In this document: piece by piece, positions 35,128 through 44,089 of the stretch
Layout of the letters: each line of letters starts with the position of its first letter
Position numbering within the stretch: the stretch's first letter is position 1
DNA from: Xanthomonas theicola
Lineage (GTDB): Bacteria > Pseudomonadota > Gammaproteobacteria > Xanthomonadales > Xanthomonadaceae
DNA: 64,000 nucleotides
Assembly: GCF_014236795.1 (NCBI RefSeq)
Contig: NZ_CP049017.1
Coordinates: forward strand, 3,636,001 to 3,700,000
Direction: 5' to 3'
Made by a program: the position numbers and the translations under genes
The notes under the pieces: generated by a model
What the model was told of the DNA's origin: nothing
The model's database searches: none
The model's input: the letters and a program-made list of their open reading frames with translations, nothing else

Positions 35128-35359
35128 TCGGCGCAGCTCAGTGTCAGCGGAGAACCTGGTGCAGAGCCTTGGACCGGCCGGCGCTTTCCAGCGCCCTTTC
35201 ATGCCTAATTGTGCGGCGCGAGTGAAGGCACAAAGGCGATGGCCCACACAGCGATAAGTGCTCCCGCGATTACTGACCTACTGAATACTTAAAACTCAAA
35301 AAACAGAGCATATAACGTTTATCCCAGTGCAACACCAATATGTCGGCTACGAACTATTT

Positions 35360-35800
35360 TCAGATCGTAGATCCGACGAATTCCTCCATGTCCCATGAAT
35401 GATCGACGTAGTCGACAATGCGGCCGCCGCCCTTGCCCGGCCTTGGCCGAGAAACTAGCGGGGCCGCGCTTACTCGCATCGCGGGAGAAACGCTGCAAGT
35501 CACGTAGCACGTCACGATTTGGATGCCTAGGCCGACAATCCGTGGTGGCGTCATAATCAAAAATTTCGGCTCTTCGCTCTCTTGCGAAAATTTCTGGAAA
35601 GCTTGTCGTACGGTGGCATCATTCATAAAGGAACCGATGCCCACGGCACGACTGCCGATTTCCGATTCCCCCTAGCCTGCCATCCAAGATGGCGTTCAGG
35701 TGCATGGACATCTCTTGCACAAACTGCTGGTCGGCAAGTAAGACGATGGCCTTGCCATGGGGATATCGAAGGTAATCGTCCACGATCGATTGCGCTCGTT
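35360..35800 (-). pseudogene. Unidentified protein gene, frameshifted and cut by an IS end
   Basis: The minus strand encodes a protein-like sequence in two frames. Next to the IS edge it reads LEQRAQSIVDDYLRYPHGKA then IVLLADQQFVQEMSMHLNAI. After a shift at about 35660 it continues GIGSFMNDATVRQAFQKFSQ, ESEEPKFLIMTPPRIVGLGI and RIVDYVDHSWDMEEFVGSTI to a stop at 35360. Composition and codon use look like a real protein rather than chance. The 5' end is lost at the IS5 remnant (35806). I do not recognise the family. The low-GC gap 35128-35359 has no gene that I can see. Confidence 0.5.
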
Positions 35801-35805
35801 GCTCT

Positions 35806-36106
35806 AAGAGCGGCTAACAAAACTCTGAAAGAAGCCGCAGGCAGCTGATGGAGCAAGCAAGCCACAGCCCTGCAAGATGGATATCGATCCTGCGCTCGAA
35901 GCGAATGTGCAGCTTGCCCATCGCGGCGAACCAGGCATGGGTGCGATCGAGCACCCAGCGCTGGCGTCCCAGCCCGTCGTTGCGCGCGATGCGCGCGGTG
36001 ATGCCGCGGTGCTTGAGATGGCTGCGGCAGCGGTCGATGTTATCGGCCGTGTCGGCGTGCCACTTGCCTGGCCAACGCCGTGCACGCCCGGCCTTGCCAG
36101 CGACGT
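35806..36106 (-). mobile_element. 3' remnant of the same IS5-family element as at 7073
   Basis: It begins with the IS end GAGCGGCTAACAAAACTCTG at 35809 and carries the last ~95 codons of the transposase (RWVLDRTHAWFAAMGKLHIR-like region) on the minus strand. The sequence is nearly the same as 7073-7390 but with a different small set of changes, including loss of a short AHNDRLG-adjacent piece. It stops abruptly near 36106 (GACGTGACTGGCCGGCAG), outside any IS end. Dead fragment. Confidence 0.85.
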
Positions 36107-36182
36107 GACTGGCCGGCAGTAGTCAGATCACCCTACTAATCTTACTGCGTCATTAAATCGGCAGGTACGGAGGATTTTTTCG

Positions 36183-37027
36183 GGTTCTTCACCCAACCGA
36201 GTGGAAAGGCGCACGGCCGACCGTCAGCATTAGTGTCGTTGTCGAGGCAACAAAATGGCGATCGGCCGTGGCCGCCGGGGAGGGTATTGCGCCGTTGGGT
36301 GGCGGGGAGGGGAATGGGGTGTCGGGTTGGCGGTAGGAGCAGCCGGGTAACGGCCGTGGGTGGATCCTGGATCTGGTGCCACAGGCCGATGCCGCGCGTC
36401 GTTGCTCGGGCTGCCACGAGGTGGTCAGCGCGATCCACGATTGCAGCGTGCGTGGTCTCCGCGACCTGCCGGTGTTCGAGCATGCGGTGGAATGACGGGT
36501 ACCGCGGTGGCGCCTGGCCTGCATGGGCGGCGGGCCGCGTTCGGAGCGCCTGGATTGGCTGGATCGGCACGCCGGCCCGACGCGCCGGCTGGCCGACAAC
36601 GTGGCGCGGCTGTGCACGGCGACCTCGACCGTGCAGGCGGCGCGTTGGGTCGGGCTGGCCTGGACGCACTGCTGGCAGCCAACCGCGCCTTGCTGGCGGT
36701 CTACCTGCTCAAGGACGACCTCAAGCAGCGATGGCGCTGCCGCAGCCAGGCGTGGGCGCGCAAGATCTGGAAGAGCTGGAAACCTCGTGTCCTGCGCAGC
36801 GGCCTGGAGCCACTGAAGGTCTTCGTCGGCCGGCTGGAGCCGTACCTGCTGGGCATCCTGGCGCACTGTCGCTGGCCTCTGGGCACCCATCTGGTCGAGG
36901 GCGTCCACAACAAGATCAAGGTCATCAAGCGCATCGCCTATGGCCACCGCGATGATCACTCCTTCTTCCTGAATCACTCCTTCTTCCTGAAGATCAGGGC
37001 GGCCTTCCCCGGACTTGGGTGAAGAAC
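36183..37027 (+). mobile_element. ISL3-family element with internal deletion
   Basis: Matching ends GGGTTCTTCACCCAA (36182) and TTGGGTGAAGAACC (37015) bound 845 bp, which is short for ISL3 elements. Inside, the plus strand encodes an N-terminal part (ARRCSGCHEVVSAIHDCSVR, GPRSERLDWLDRHAGPTRRL) in shifted frames. This is joined to a C-terminal DDE part (LLAVYLLKDDLKQRWRCRSQ, HLVEGVHNKIKVIKRIAYG). The central catalytic part is missing at about 36665. Near the 3' end an exact 18-bp unit is duplicated in tandem (36955-36972 and 36973-36990), repeating HSFFL in the protein. Not active. Confidence 0.85.
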
Positions 37028-37029
37028 CA

Positions 37030-37275
37030 TTTTTTGAGCGCCCGCTCCAGCAGGCTCATTCCTTCATCGTCTGGCTCGCTCCACTTGGCCAAGTACGCGT
37101 GCACCGTACGCCACTGCGGAAAGTCGCTGGGCAAGGGCATCCGGTGCGTAACAGGTAAAGCACGGCGCACCACACCTCATAACAGGTCTACGCGGCGGGG
37201 CCTGGTGCGCTTGCGCGCCTGTTCCAGGATCGGAAGGATCCGTTCGAAACGGTCACGGCTCATGTCGCTTGGATA
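37030..37275 (-). mobile_element. N-terminal scrap of another IS5-family transposase
   Basis: Minus strand from about 37264: MSRDRFERILPILEQARKRT, RPRRVDLL, a frame break or deletion, then PLPSDFPQWRTVHAYLAKWS and EPDDEGMSLLERALKKW. This is the start of an IS5-type transposase of the kind common in Xanthomonas, different from the copies at 7073 and 37335. No C-terminus remains; it abuts the ISL3 end at 37028. Confidence 0.75.
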
Positions 37276-37334
37276 CTGTCTTTTGGGTATCAGCAAAGTC
37301 TGCAGTGATCTGGAAAGATCATGAGCAGATTCTA

Positions 37335-38148
37335 GGGCCTGTTAACACATCCGAAGCCCATCAACGACCAGGACGAAGCTGAGGAATCCAAGGAACATGG
37401 CATCCAGCTTCTCGAAGCGCGAGAAAATCCGGCGGTAGCCTTTCAGGCGACGGAACAGTCTCTCCACTTCGTTGCGCCGCTTGTACATCTCCCGGTTGTA
37501 TTCCCAAGGCTCGACCCGATTGGATTTCGGCGGGACCACCGGCACGAAGCCAAGATCGAGCGCCAACTGGCGGGTTTGGTTGCCTTCGTAGGCACGGTCC
37601 ATCAACAAATGAATCGGCCGCTCCACTGGCCCCAGGTGTTCAAGCAACGTGCGGCCTGCAGGTGCGTCATGCACGTTACCAGGCGTCAATCCAAAGGTGA
37701 TGGCTGTTCGAGCATCTGCGGCAACCATATGAATCTTGGTATTCCATCCACCGCGGGACTTGCCGACGGCCTGCGGACCGTTTTTTTTAATGCGCCCGTG
37801 CCATCGGGATGCACCTTGATGCTGGTGGAGTCCAGCGAGATTGCTTCGATTTTGATGCGCACGATCTGGGACTTCTGCAATTGGACCAACATCCGGTCCA
37901 GCACACCCGCCTTGGCCCAGCGGTTCATGCGTGTGTACACCGTGTGCCAGTTGCCAAAGCGCTTGGGCAGGCCGCGCCATTTGCAGCCATGCTCGGCAAC
38001 GTAAAGGATGGCGTTGACCACTTGCAGGTTGGTCATGCTGACATTGCCGCGCTGTGCCGGCAGGCAGTGTTCGATTAGGGAAAATTGTGCTGGCGTGATC
38101 TCCATGCCCGATAGTTTAAACGCTCGGGCCATTAGTGTTAACAGGCCC
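37335..38148 (-). mobile_element. Intact-looking IS5-family (IS427-like) element with frameshift-joined orfA/orfB
   Basis: It is 814 bp long. Perfect 14-bp terminal repeats GGGCCTGTTAACAC (37335-37348 and inverse 38135-38148) are flanked by TA on both sides, which fits a 2-bp target duplication. OrfA starts at 38132 or at the internal ATG (MEITPAQFSLIEHCLPAQRG) and covers the N-terminal domain. OrfB carries the DDE part (GWNTKIHMVAADARTAITFG, IHLLMDRAYEGNQTRQLALD, YKRRNEVERLFRRLKGYRRI) to 37342. The frames meet at a run of eight A residues on the minus strand (37798-37791), a classic slippery site for making the fused transposase. All catalytic acidic residues appear present, so this copy may be active. 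Confidence 0.9.
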
Positions 38149-38150
38149 TA

Positions 38151-38851
38151 AGCAGCAACCTCCATCCGTGCTGGACGCATCGCCTGCGGCAGGCGCCGCG
38201 GCAGACGCACCTCACGTGCTTGCTGGCTCGCAGATTCTCAACCTCGGCACAAGAAACCAGTGCACAGGCGGCCTCATCGTGCGCAACAAGGCGACCGCCC
38301 AGTGGGGCATCATCGCCGCCGCACATTGCGGGAAGAACCTGCCTTACGGCGATTGGTCCGACAAAGAAAGCGGCCAGCAGGTCACGGCGAAGCTGACAGA
38401 TGGCAATCAAATTTTCGGCGCCGAACATGATCCTGCATGGCACTCTTTCCTGTTAGCGGAATACCGGCCTCTCGGCGAAATAGTCGCGCGCCACACATGC
38501 TTCTATTGCGGAGTTGCCATCACCCACACCGCCATCGTTGCCGCCGCTGATGATCTCTGTCACCGTGGGCTGCAGACTGGACGGTCGTGCGGCATCGTAT
38601 CGAGTAACGCCTATAAATTCGGCAAGGATGATTGCAACGGGAAAGTCTGCAATCCCAGAGCCTACCAAGTGGCGGTTGACGAGGAGATTGCGTGTTTTCT
38701 CGGCGATAGCGGCGGCCCGGCGCCTTATGGAAACGCTGCGATCGGGATCGTCAAGGCCGCGGCTTTTGCCGGTGCGGTGCCCGGCAAGTGCGGGGCTTTG
38801 GCGTTCAGCGCCATCGGCAAGACCGGCGATCTCGCGCTGGGATTGTACTGA
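38151..38851 (+). pseudogene. Trypsin-like (S1) serine protease gene beheaded by the IS
   Basis: About 230 codons remain. The catalytic His is in WGIIAAAHCG, and the Ser is in CFLGDSGGPAPYG with the preceding Asp-Ser-Gly-Gly-Pro motif intact. An Asp in AEHDPAWHS or nearby is the likely third member. There are several Cys for disulfides, as in secreted proteases. The frame runs directly out of the IS end at 38148 with no start codon, signal peptide or ribosome binding site of its own (first residues SSNLHPCW-type or KQQPPSVLDAS depending on frame). Everything upstream is IS sequence. A short alternative translation from within the IS is possible but would not be exported. Confidence 0.7.
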
Positions 38852-38998
38852 ACGCCGGCAACGGCGATGCAGGCCACGGCGATGCATATACAAAAGCGCT
38901 CCGGGCCGACCGCCACCGCCATGGCAGCGGCCGGTTCGGCCCCACGCCCCGGGCGTGCTGCCGCAACATGCGTCACGCCGTTCGAGGCGTCTACATCC

Positions 38999-41695
38999 TC
39001 ACCCCTTCCCCACCGACAGCACCACGTTCATCAGCGTAGCGTCGTCCGGATCCGGGATGGCCTTGAAGCCCAGTTGCGCGCACATCGCCAGCATGGTGCG
39101 GTTCTCGCGCAGGACCTGGCCCTCGACCACGTTGAGGCCGAGCCAGCCGGCGTACTCGATCATGATCCGCATCAGCTGCCAGCCGATGCCGTGGCCCTTG
39201 AGGTCGGAGCGGATCAGGATGCCGTATTCGCCGCGGTCGTAGTCGGCGTCGGCATGCAGGCGCACCGCACCGAGCATGTCGCTGGTCTTCGGTTCGATCG
39301 CCACCAGGGCGATCGAGCGGGCGTAGTCGAGCTGGGTCAGGCGGGCGATGAATTCGTGGTTGAAATGCTTGACCGCCTGGAAGAAGCGCAGGCGCAGGTC
39401 CTCGTCGGTGACGCGGGCGAAGAAGCTGCGGAACAAGGCATCGTCCTCCGGACGCACCGGGCGCACGAAGGCGGTGGCGCCGTCGCTGAGCGCGATGCGC
39501 CGTTCCCATTGCTTGGGATACGGGAAGATGGCGAAGCGCGGATGGCCGCGGCCCTTGTGCAGGCGCCGCGGCGGCGCCACCGCCACGCGCGCGTCCACCG
39601 CGATCGCCCCTTCACGGTCGGCCAGCAGCGGGTTGATGTCCAGCTCGCGGATCTCCGGCAGGTCCGCGGCCAGCTGCGCCAGCTTGACCAGCACCATCGC
39701 CACCGCGCGCTCGTCGGCCGCGGGCACGTCGCGGTAGGCCTTGAGGATGCGGCTGACGCGGGTGCGGCCGATCAATTCGTGGGCCAGGCGCAGGTCCAGC
39801 GGCGGCAGCGCCAGCGCCTTGTCGTCGATCACCTCCACCGCGGTGCCGCCGCGGCCGAACACGATCACCGGGCCGAAGGTGGGATCGTCGGCGATGCCGG
39901 CGATCAGTTCGCGCGCCTTGGTCCGCAGCAGCGTGGGCTGTACCAGCACGCCATCGATGTGCGCGTCCGGGCGCGCGGCGCGGGCGCGGGCGAGGATGCC
40001 GGCGGCGGCGTCCTGCACCGCCCCCGCGCTGACCAGGTTTAGGCGCACCCCGTCCACGTCGGACTTGTGCGGGATGTCGGCCGAATGGATCTTCACCGCG
40101 ACCGCCAGGCCCTCGGCCAGCATCGGCGCGGCCGCGCGCGCGGCCTCGGCGGCGCTGGCGGCGTGGACCACCGGGGCGGTGGGAATGCCGTAGGCGGCGA
40201 GCAGCCCAGTGGCGGCCAATGGGTCGAGCCAGGTCTGGCCGGCGGCCAGCGCGGCGTCGACAATACCGCGCGCGGCGGCCGCGTCGAACGCGAAATCCGC
40301 CGGCAGGCTGGGCGGAGTCTCCATCAGCGCCGCCTGCGCTTCGCGGTAGCGCACCAGGTGCATGAAGCCGCGCACCGCGTCGGCCTCGGTGGCGTAGGTG
40401 GGAATGCGCGCGGCGTTGAGCGCGGCGGTGGCGCTTTCGTCGTTGCCGAGCCAGACCGCGAACACCGGCTTGTCGCGGTGGTGGCGCGGACGCAGGCCGA
40501 GCGCGCGGGTCAGCGCTTGCGCCGCATCGGCCGATGAGGTGAATGCGGTCGGCACGTTGACCACCAGCACCGCGTCGTTCTCCGAGTCGGCCAGCAACGC
40601 TTCGGCGGCAGCGGCGTAGCGCTCGCCGTCGGCGTCGACCACGATGTCCACCGGATTGGCGTGCGACCACTCCTGCGGCAGCGCCTGCTCCAGGCGTTGC
40701 AGGGTCTGTGGCGACAGTGCGGCCAGGGTGCCGCCGAGATCGGCCAGCCTGTCCACCGCCAGGCGGCCGACGCCGCCGCCGTTGCTGAGGATGGCCAGGC
40801 GCCGGCCGGGGAAGGTGCCGAGCCGGCCCAGGGTCTCGGCCGCGGCGAACAGCTCGTCCAGCGCGCGCACGCGCAGCAGGCCAGCGCGGGCGAAGGCCGC
40901 GCCGTAGACCGCATCGGAACCGGCCAGCGCCTGCACGTGGGTGTCGGCAGCGGGATCGATGCGCAGCTGGCGCCCTGACTTCACCACCACGACGGGTTTG
41001 GCGCGCGCCGCGGCGCGCGCGGCGGACATGAACTTGCGCGCGTCGCGGATGTGTTCGACGTACAGCAGGATCGCGCGGGTGCGGTGGTCGGTGGCGAAAT
41101 GGTCGAGCAGATCGCCGAAGTCCACGTCCAGCGCATCGCCCAGCGAGACCACTGCGGAAAAGCCGACCGACCGCGCCACGCCCCACTCCACCAAGGCGGC
41201 GGCGATGGCGCTGGATTCGGAGATCAGCGCCAGGTCGCCGGGCTGCGGGCAGTGCGCGGCGATGCTGGCGTTGAGCCTGGCGTGCGGGGCGATCACGCCC
41301 AGGCAATGCGGGCCGAGGATGCGCAGGCCCTTGGCGCGTGCCGCCGCCTCGACCCGCGCCGCCGCCGAGCCGGCGCCGGCGCCGAGCCCGGCGGTGAGGA
41401 TGATCGCCGCAGCCGCGCCGCGCCGCGCGGCGATGGCGACGATGCGCGGCACGATCCGCGCCGGCGCGGTGACGACCACCAGGTCCGGGACCCACGGCAG
41501 GTCGGTGAGCCGGCGCACGGTCGGCACGCCGTCGATCTGGCGATAGCGCGGGCTGACCCAACCGATCCGTCCGGGGAAGCCCGCTGCGCGCAGGTTGCGC
41601 ACCACCGCGCGCCCGGCCGAACGCTCGCGCGGACTGCCGCCGACGATGGCGACCGAGGCGGGGCGGAACACGGACTGTAGGTGGTAGGTGCTCAT
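38999..41695 (-). CDS. ADP-forming acyl-CoA synthetase/GNAT acetyltransferase fusion (Pat/YfiQ-like)
   Basis: An 898-residue protein. Residues 1-460 form the CoA-binding and ligase-CoA domains (FRPASVAIVGGSPRERSAGR, RILGPHCLGVIAPHARLNAS, LSNGGGVGRLAVDRLADLGG). Residues 480-720 form an ATP-grasp domain (AVAVKIHSADIPHKSDVDGV, VIVFGRGGTAVEVIDDKALA, ELDINPLLAD). Residues 735-898 are a GNAT domain with the acetyl-CoA loop GEYGILIRSDLKGHGIGWQL. The phosphohistidine-type His of active ligases reads ISESSAIAAAL where ISQSGA is usual, so the synthetase half may be regulatory, as in protein lysine acetyltransferases PatZ/Pat. The start at 41695 is set by family similarity; the open frame extends to 42079. 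Probably controls acetyl-CoA synthetase by acetylation, inferred from the family. Confidence 0.9.
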   Translation of the reverse strand: MSTYHLQSVFRPASVAIVGGSPRERSAGRAVVRNLRAAGFPGRIGWVSPRYRQIDGVPTVRRLTDLPWVPDLVVVTAPARIVPRIVAIAARRGAAAAIILTAGLGAGAGSAAARVEAAARAKGLRILGPHCLGVIAPHARLNASIAAHCPQPGDLALISESSAIAAALVEWGVARSVGFSAVVSLGDALDVDFGDLLDHFATDHRTRAILLYVEHIRDARKFMSAARAAARAKPVVVVKSGRQLRIDPAADTHVQALAGSDAVYGAAFARAGLLRVRALDELFAAAETLGRLGTFPGRRLAILSNGGGVGRLAVDRLADLGGTLAALSPQTLQRLEQALPQEWSHANPVDIVVDADGERYAAAAEALLADSENDAVLVVNVPTAFTSSADAAQALTRALGLRPRHHRDKPVFAVWLGNDESATAALNAARIPTYATEADAVRGFMHLVRYREAQAALMETPPSLPADFAFDAAAARGIVDAALAAGQTWLDPLAATGLLAAYGIPTAPVVHAASAAEAARAAAPMLAEGLAVAVKIHSADIPHKSDVDGVRLNLVSAGAVQDAAAGILARARAARPDAHIDGVLVQPTLLRTKARELIAGIADDPTFGPVIVFGRGGTAVEVIDDKALALPPLDLRLAHELIGRTRVSRILKAYRDVPAADERAVAMVLVKLAQLAADLPEIRELDINPLLADREGAIAVDARVAVAPPRRLHKGRGHPRFAIFPYPKQWERRIALSDGATAFVRPVRPEDDALFRSFFARVTDEDLRLRFFQAVKHFNHEFIARLTQLDYARSIALVAIEPKTSDMLGAVRLHADADYDRGEYGILIRSDLKGHGIGWQLMRIMIEYAGWLGLNVVEGQVLRENRTMLAMCAQLGFKAIPDPDDATLMNVVLSVGKG

Positions 41696-41894
41696 GGCGG
41701 GGCGGGGCGGGCAAGCGGGTCCGGTAACGGTACACGGACGGTGCTGGCGGGGGATGATCGGAGCGGCGGCGATGCGCAGGATGGTGGCGAGCGTGGGATG
41801 CGTTTGCGGGCGTGGGACCCTGCCGCGGCTGATGGCCCGAGGCCGCCCAGAGCCCCCTCCCACAGTGCACCCGCCAGCCAATCGCCGGCCCCCT

Positions 41895-41914
41895 GGAGCG
41901 GTTTCAACCGCGAC
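41895..41914. repeat. Diverged half REP-like unit
   Basis: GGAGCGGTTTCAACCGCGAC resembles the GGAGCGGCTTCAGCCGCGAC unit with two changes that keep its own inner palindrome (CGGTTTCAACCG). It lies in the 41696-42022 gap, which otherwise holds no gene. Confidence 0.5.
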
Positions 41915-42022
41915 GAGCGCAACCGCGAGCGTTCCGGCTTCGGGTGCCGTCGGGGCTGCCGCCCCGCCGACAGGGCACCCGCCAGCGGCACGACGCAGAC
42001 GTGCCTGCCTGCATTCCCTCGG

Positions 42023-43060
42023 TGGGTCTGTCAACGGAACTGTGTAAGCGGGATTTTCATAGCGCATGCAGCGGCGCACGCTCTTGGCCGAACATCACCT
42101 GAAAGCTCTGCAACGCAGGCCTCCAATGATGGATCGCTTTCCAATTCTTCGAGGCTACGCCGATCGCCAGCAATAGCGACTTAGCGCCGACTCGTCAATT
42201 GGAAAAATGCGCCGAATACGTGTGTATTTGCGCATCGCCATGTTCAGCGACTCAATCGCGTTGGTCGTGCCAATAACCTTGCCGATCTCCGGCAAGAACT
42301 GGAAGAACGGGATGATGTTGGCCCGGTCCTCGCGCCACAAGCGCACCACCGCCTTGTATTTACCACCCCGATCGACCGCCAAGGCATCCATCTCCCGGTT
42401 CGCTTCCTCGGCCGTGGCAGAGGTGTATACGCGCCGCAGTGCGACCACCACCGCCTTGCCGTCCCTGGCCGCCGCATAGCTAAACTGGCTCGCACCAAGT
42501 GCACGATGCACAACGCAGTCAGCGGCTTCGGGAACACGGCATTGACCGCCTCAGGCAGCCCTTTCAAGCCATCCATGCTGGCCACATGCACGTCCTGCAC
42601 ACCGCGCTGGCGCAACTCAGTCAACACCGATAGCCAGCACTTGGCGCCTTCGCTGTCGGCCAACCACAGGCCCAGCACTTCCCTCTCCCCGCGCAAGTTT
42701 ACCAGCACCACATGTGGCGATTCGTTCACCACCTGTTTGTTGTGCTGCACTTTCACCACGATCCCGTCCAGCCACATCAGCGGATCAATTGCTTCCAGCG
42801 GCCGGGTTTGCCATGCCCGCGCTTCGTCAAGCACCGCACCGGTGACCTGTGCGATCAACGCATGAGAGATCGTCACTCCAGACAAATCCATCAGCGCCGA
42901 CGCAATGTCCCGTGTCGTCATTCCCTTGGCGTACAAGGCCAACATCTCCGCTTCCATTCCCACCAGTCGCACCTGCCGCTTCTGCGCCAATTGCGGCTCA
43001 ACGCTGCCGTCACGGTCGCGCGGTGTCTCGAGCTGCAGTTGGCCCCGCGCGCTTTGCACC
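42023..43060 (-). mobile_element. IS256-family element, truncated and frameshifted
   Basis: The minus strand encodes most of an IS256/mutator-type transposase: LQLETPRDRDGSVEPQLAQK, EAEMLALYAKGMTTRDIASA, LWLADSEGAKCWLSVLTELR, QRGVQDVHVASMDGLKGLPE, then in another frame FSYAAARDGKAVVVALRRVY and IGTTNAIESLNMAMRKYTRI. The first ~60 codons are missing: the copy stops near 43060, 28 bp before the bioC start. A frameshift lies at about 42480. The left end (GGTCTGTCAACGGAACTGTG, 42024) looks like an IS256 terminal repeat. Not active as a transposase source. Confidence 0.85.
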
Positions 43061-43087
43061 CGTGCGCGGGGGCGCGATAATGCGCCG

Positions 43088-43978
43088 ATGGATCCTGCCT
43101 CGTTCGACGCCAACCACATCCGCCGCGCGTTCTCCCGCGCCGCCGCCGGCTACGCCGCCGCCGCGGCCCTGCAGCACGAGGTCGAGAAGCGCCTGCTCGA
43201 ATCGCTGGACTATCTCGGTGAACGCATCCCGCAGGTGGTGCTGGACGTGGGCAGCGGCCCGGCGCACGCCGCCGCGACGATGAAGAAGCGCTGGCCGCGC
43301 GCGCAGGTGATCGCGCTCGACCAGGCGCTGCCGATGCTGCACCAGGCCAAGCGCCAGGCCGGCTGGTGGAAGTCGTTCGGCCGCGTCTGCGCCGACGCGC
43401 GCGCGCTGCCGCTGGCCGAACGCAGCGTCGATGTGATCTTCAGCAACCTGTGCCTGCAGTGGGTCGAGGACCTGCCCTCGGTGTTCGCCGGTTTCCGCCG
43501 CGTGCTGCGGCCCGGCGGCCTGCTACTGTGCTCCAGCTTCGGCCCGGACACGCTGGTCGAACTGCGCGAGGCGTTCGCGCAGGCCGACCGCCAAACGCCG
43601 CACGTGAACCACTTCGCGCCGATCGCGCAGTTCGGCGATGCGCTGATGCTGTCCGGCTTCCGCGACCCGGTGCTGGACCGCGACCTGTTCACGCTCACCT
43701 ACCCCGACCTCGCCGCGCTGATGCGCGAATTACGCGCGATCGGCGCGACCAACGCCCTGCGCGCGCGCCGCCATACCCTGACCGGCCGCGGCCGCTTCGC
43801 CGCGGCCAACGCCGCCTACGAGCCATTGCGCAATGCCGACGGCATGCTGCCCAGCAGCTGGGAAGTGATCTACGCCCATGCCTGGGCGCCGCCACCGGGC
43901 ACGCCGATCCGCGAGGGCGGCAGCGAGATCGCCGCCGTGCCGGTGTCGGCGATCCCGATCCGCCGCCGCGGCGCCTGA
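43088..43978 (+). CDS. bioC: Malonyl-ACP O-methyltransferase
   Basis: SAM-dependent methyltransferase of 296 residues that methylates malonyl-ACP to start pimelate synthesis for biotin. It begins MDPASFDANHIRRAFSRAAAGY, the BioC N-terminal pattern (F-R-A-Y near the start). The SAM motif I is QVVLDVGSGPAHAAATMKKR, then VIALDQALPMLHQAKRQAGW, the motif IV region VIFSNLCLQWVEDLPSVFAG and LRPGGLLLCSSFGPDTLVEL. It has the longer C-terminal lid of Xanthomonas BioC. No other bio genes are adjacent. Its upstream region is a truncated IS256 copy, so the native promoter or an operon partner may have been lost and expression may depend on IS or readthrough sequence. Confidence 0.88.
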   Translation: MDPASFDANHIRRAFSRAAAGYAAAAALQHEVEKRLLESLDYLGERIPQVVLDVGSGPAHAAATMKKRWPRAQVIALDQALPMLHQAKRQAGWWKSFGRVCADARALPLAERSVDVIFSNLCLQWVEDLPSVFAGFRRVLRPGGLLLCSSFGPDTLVELREAFAQADRQTPHVNHFAPIAQFGDALMLSGFRDPVLDRDLFTLTYPDLAALMRELRAIGATNALRARRHTLTGRGRFAAANAAYEPLRNADGMLPSSWEVIYAHAWAPPPGTPIREGGSEIAAVPVSAIPIRRRGA

Positions 43979-44024
43979 GCCAGCGCATTTTCGATGCCGA
44001 TGCTGCCAGCCGATGGCGCCACGT

Positions 44025-44059
44025 GTAAGCGGCTTCAGCCGCGACCGGGGTTTTACCGG
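44025..44059. repeat. REP-like palindromic unit after bioC
   Basis: AAGCGGCTTCAGCCGCGACC followed by GGGGTTTTACCGGG carries the CGGCTTCAGCCG palindrome and a second small hairpin (CCGGGGTTTTACCGG). It lies 46 bp after the bioC stop. Confidence 0.7.
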
Positions 44060-44089
44060 GACCTGATTCCCCCCATCACGCATCCAACG

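Noticed and set aside
38852..38998. Possible small gene between the protease remnant and the acyl-CoA synthetase gene
   Set aside because: Open frames here are extensions of antisense frames without start signals; the interval looks empty.
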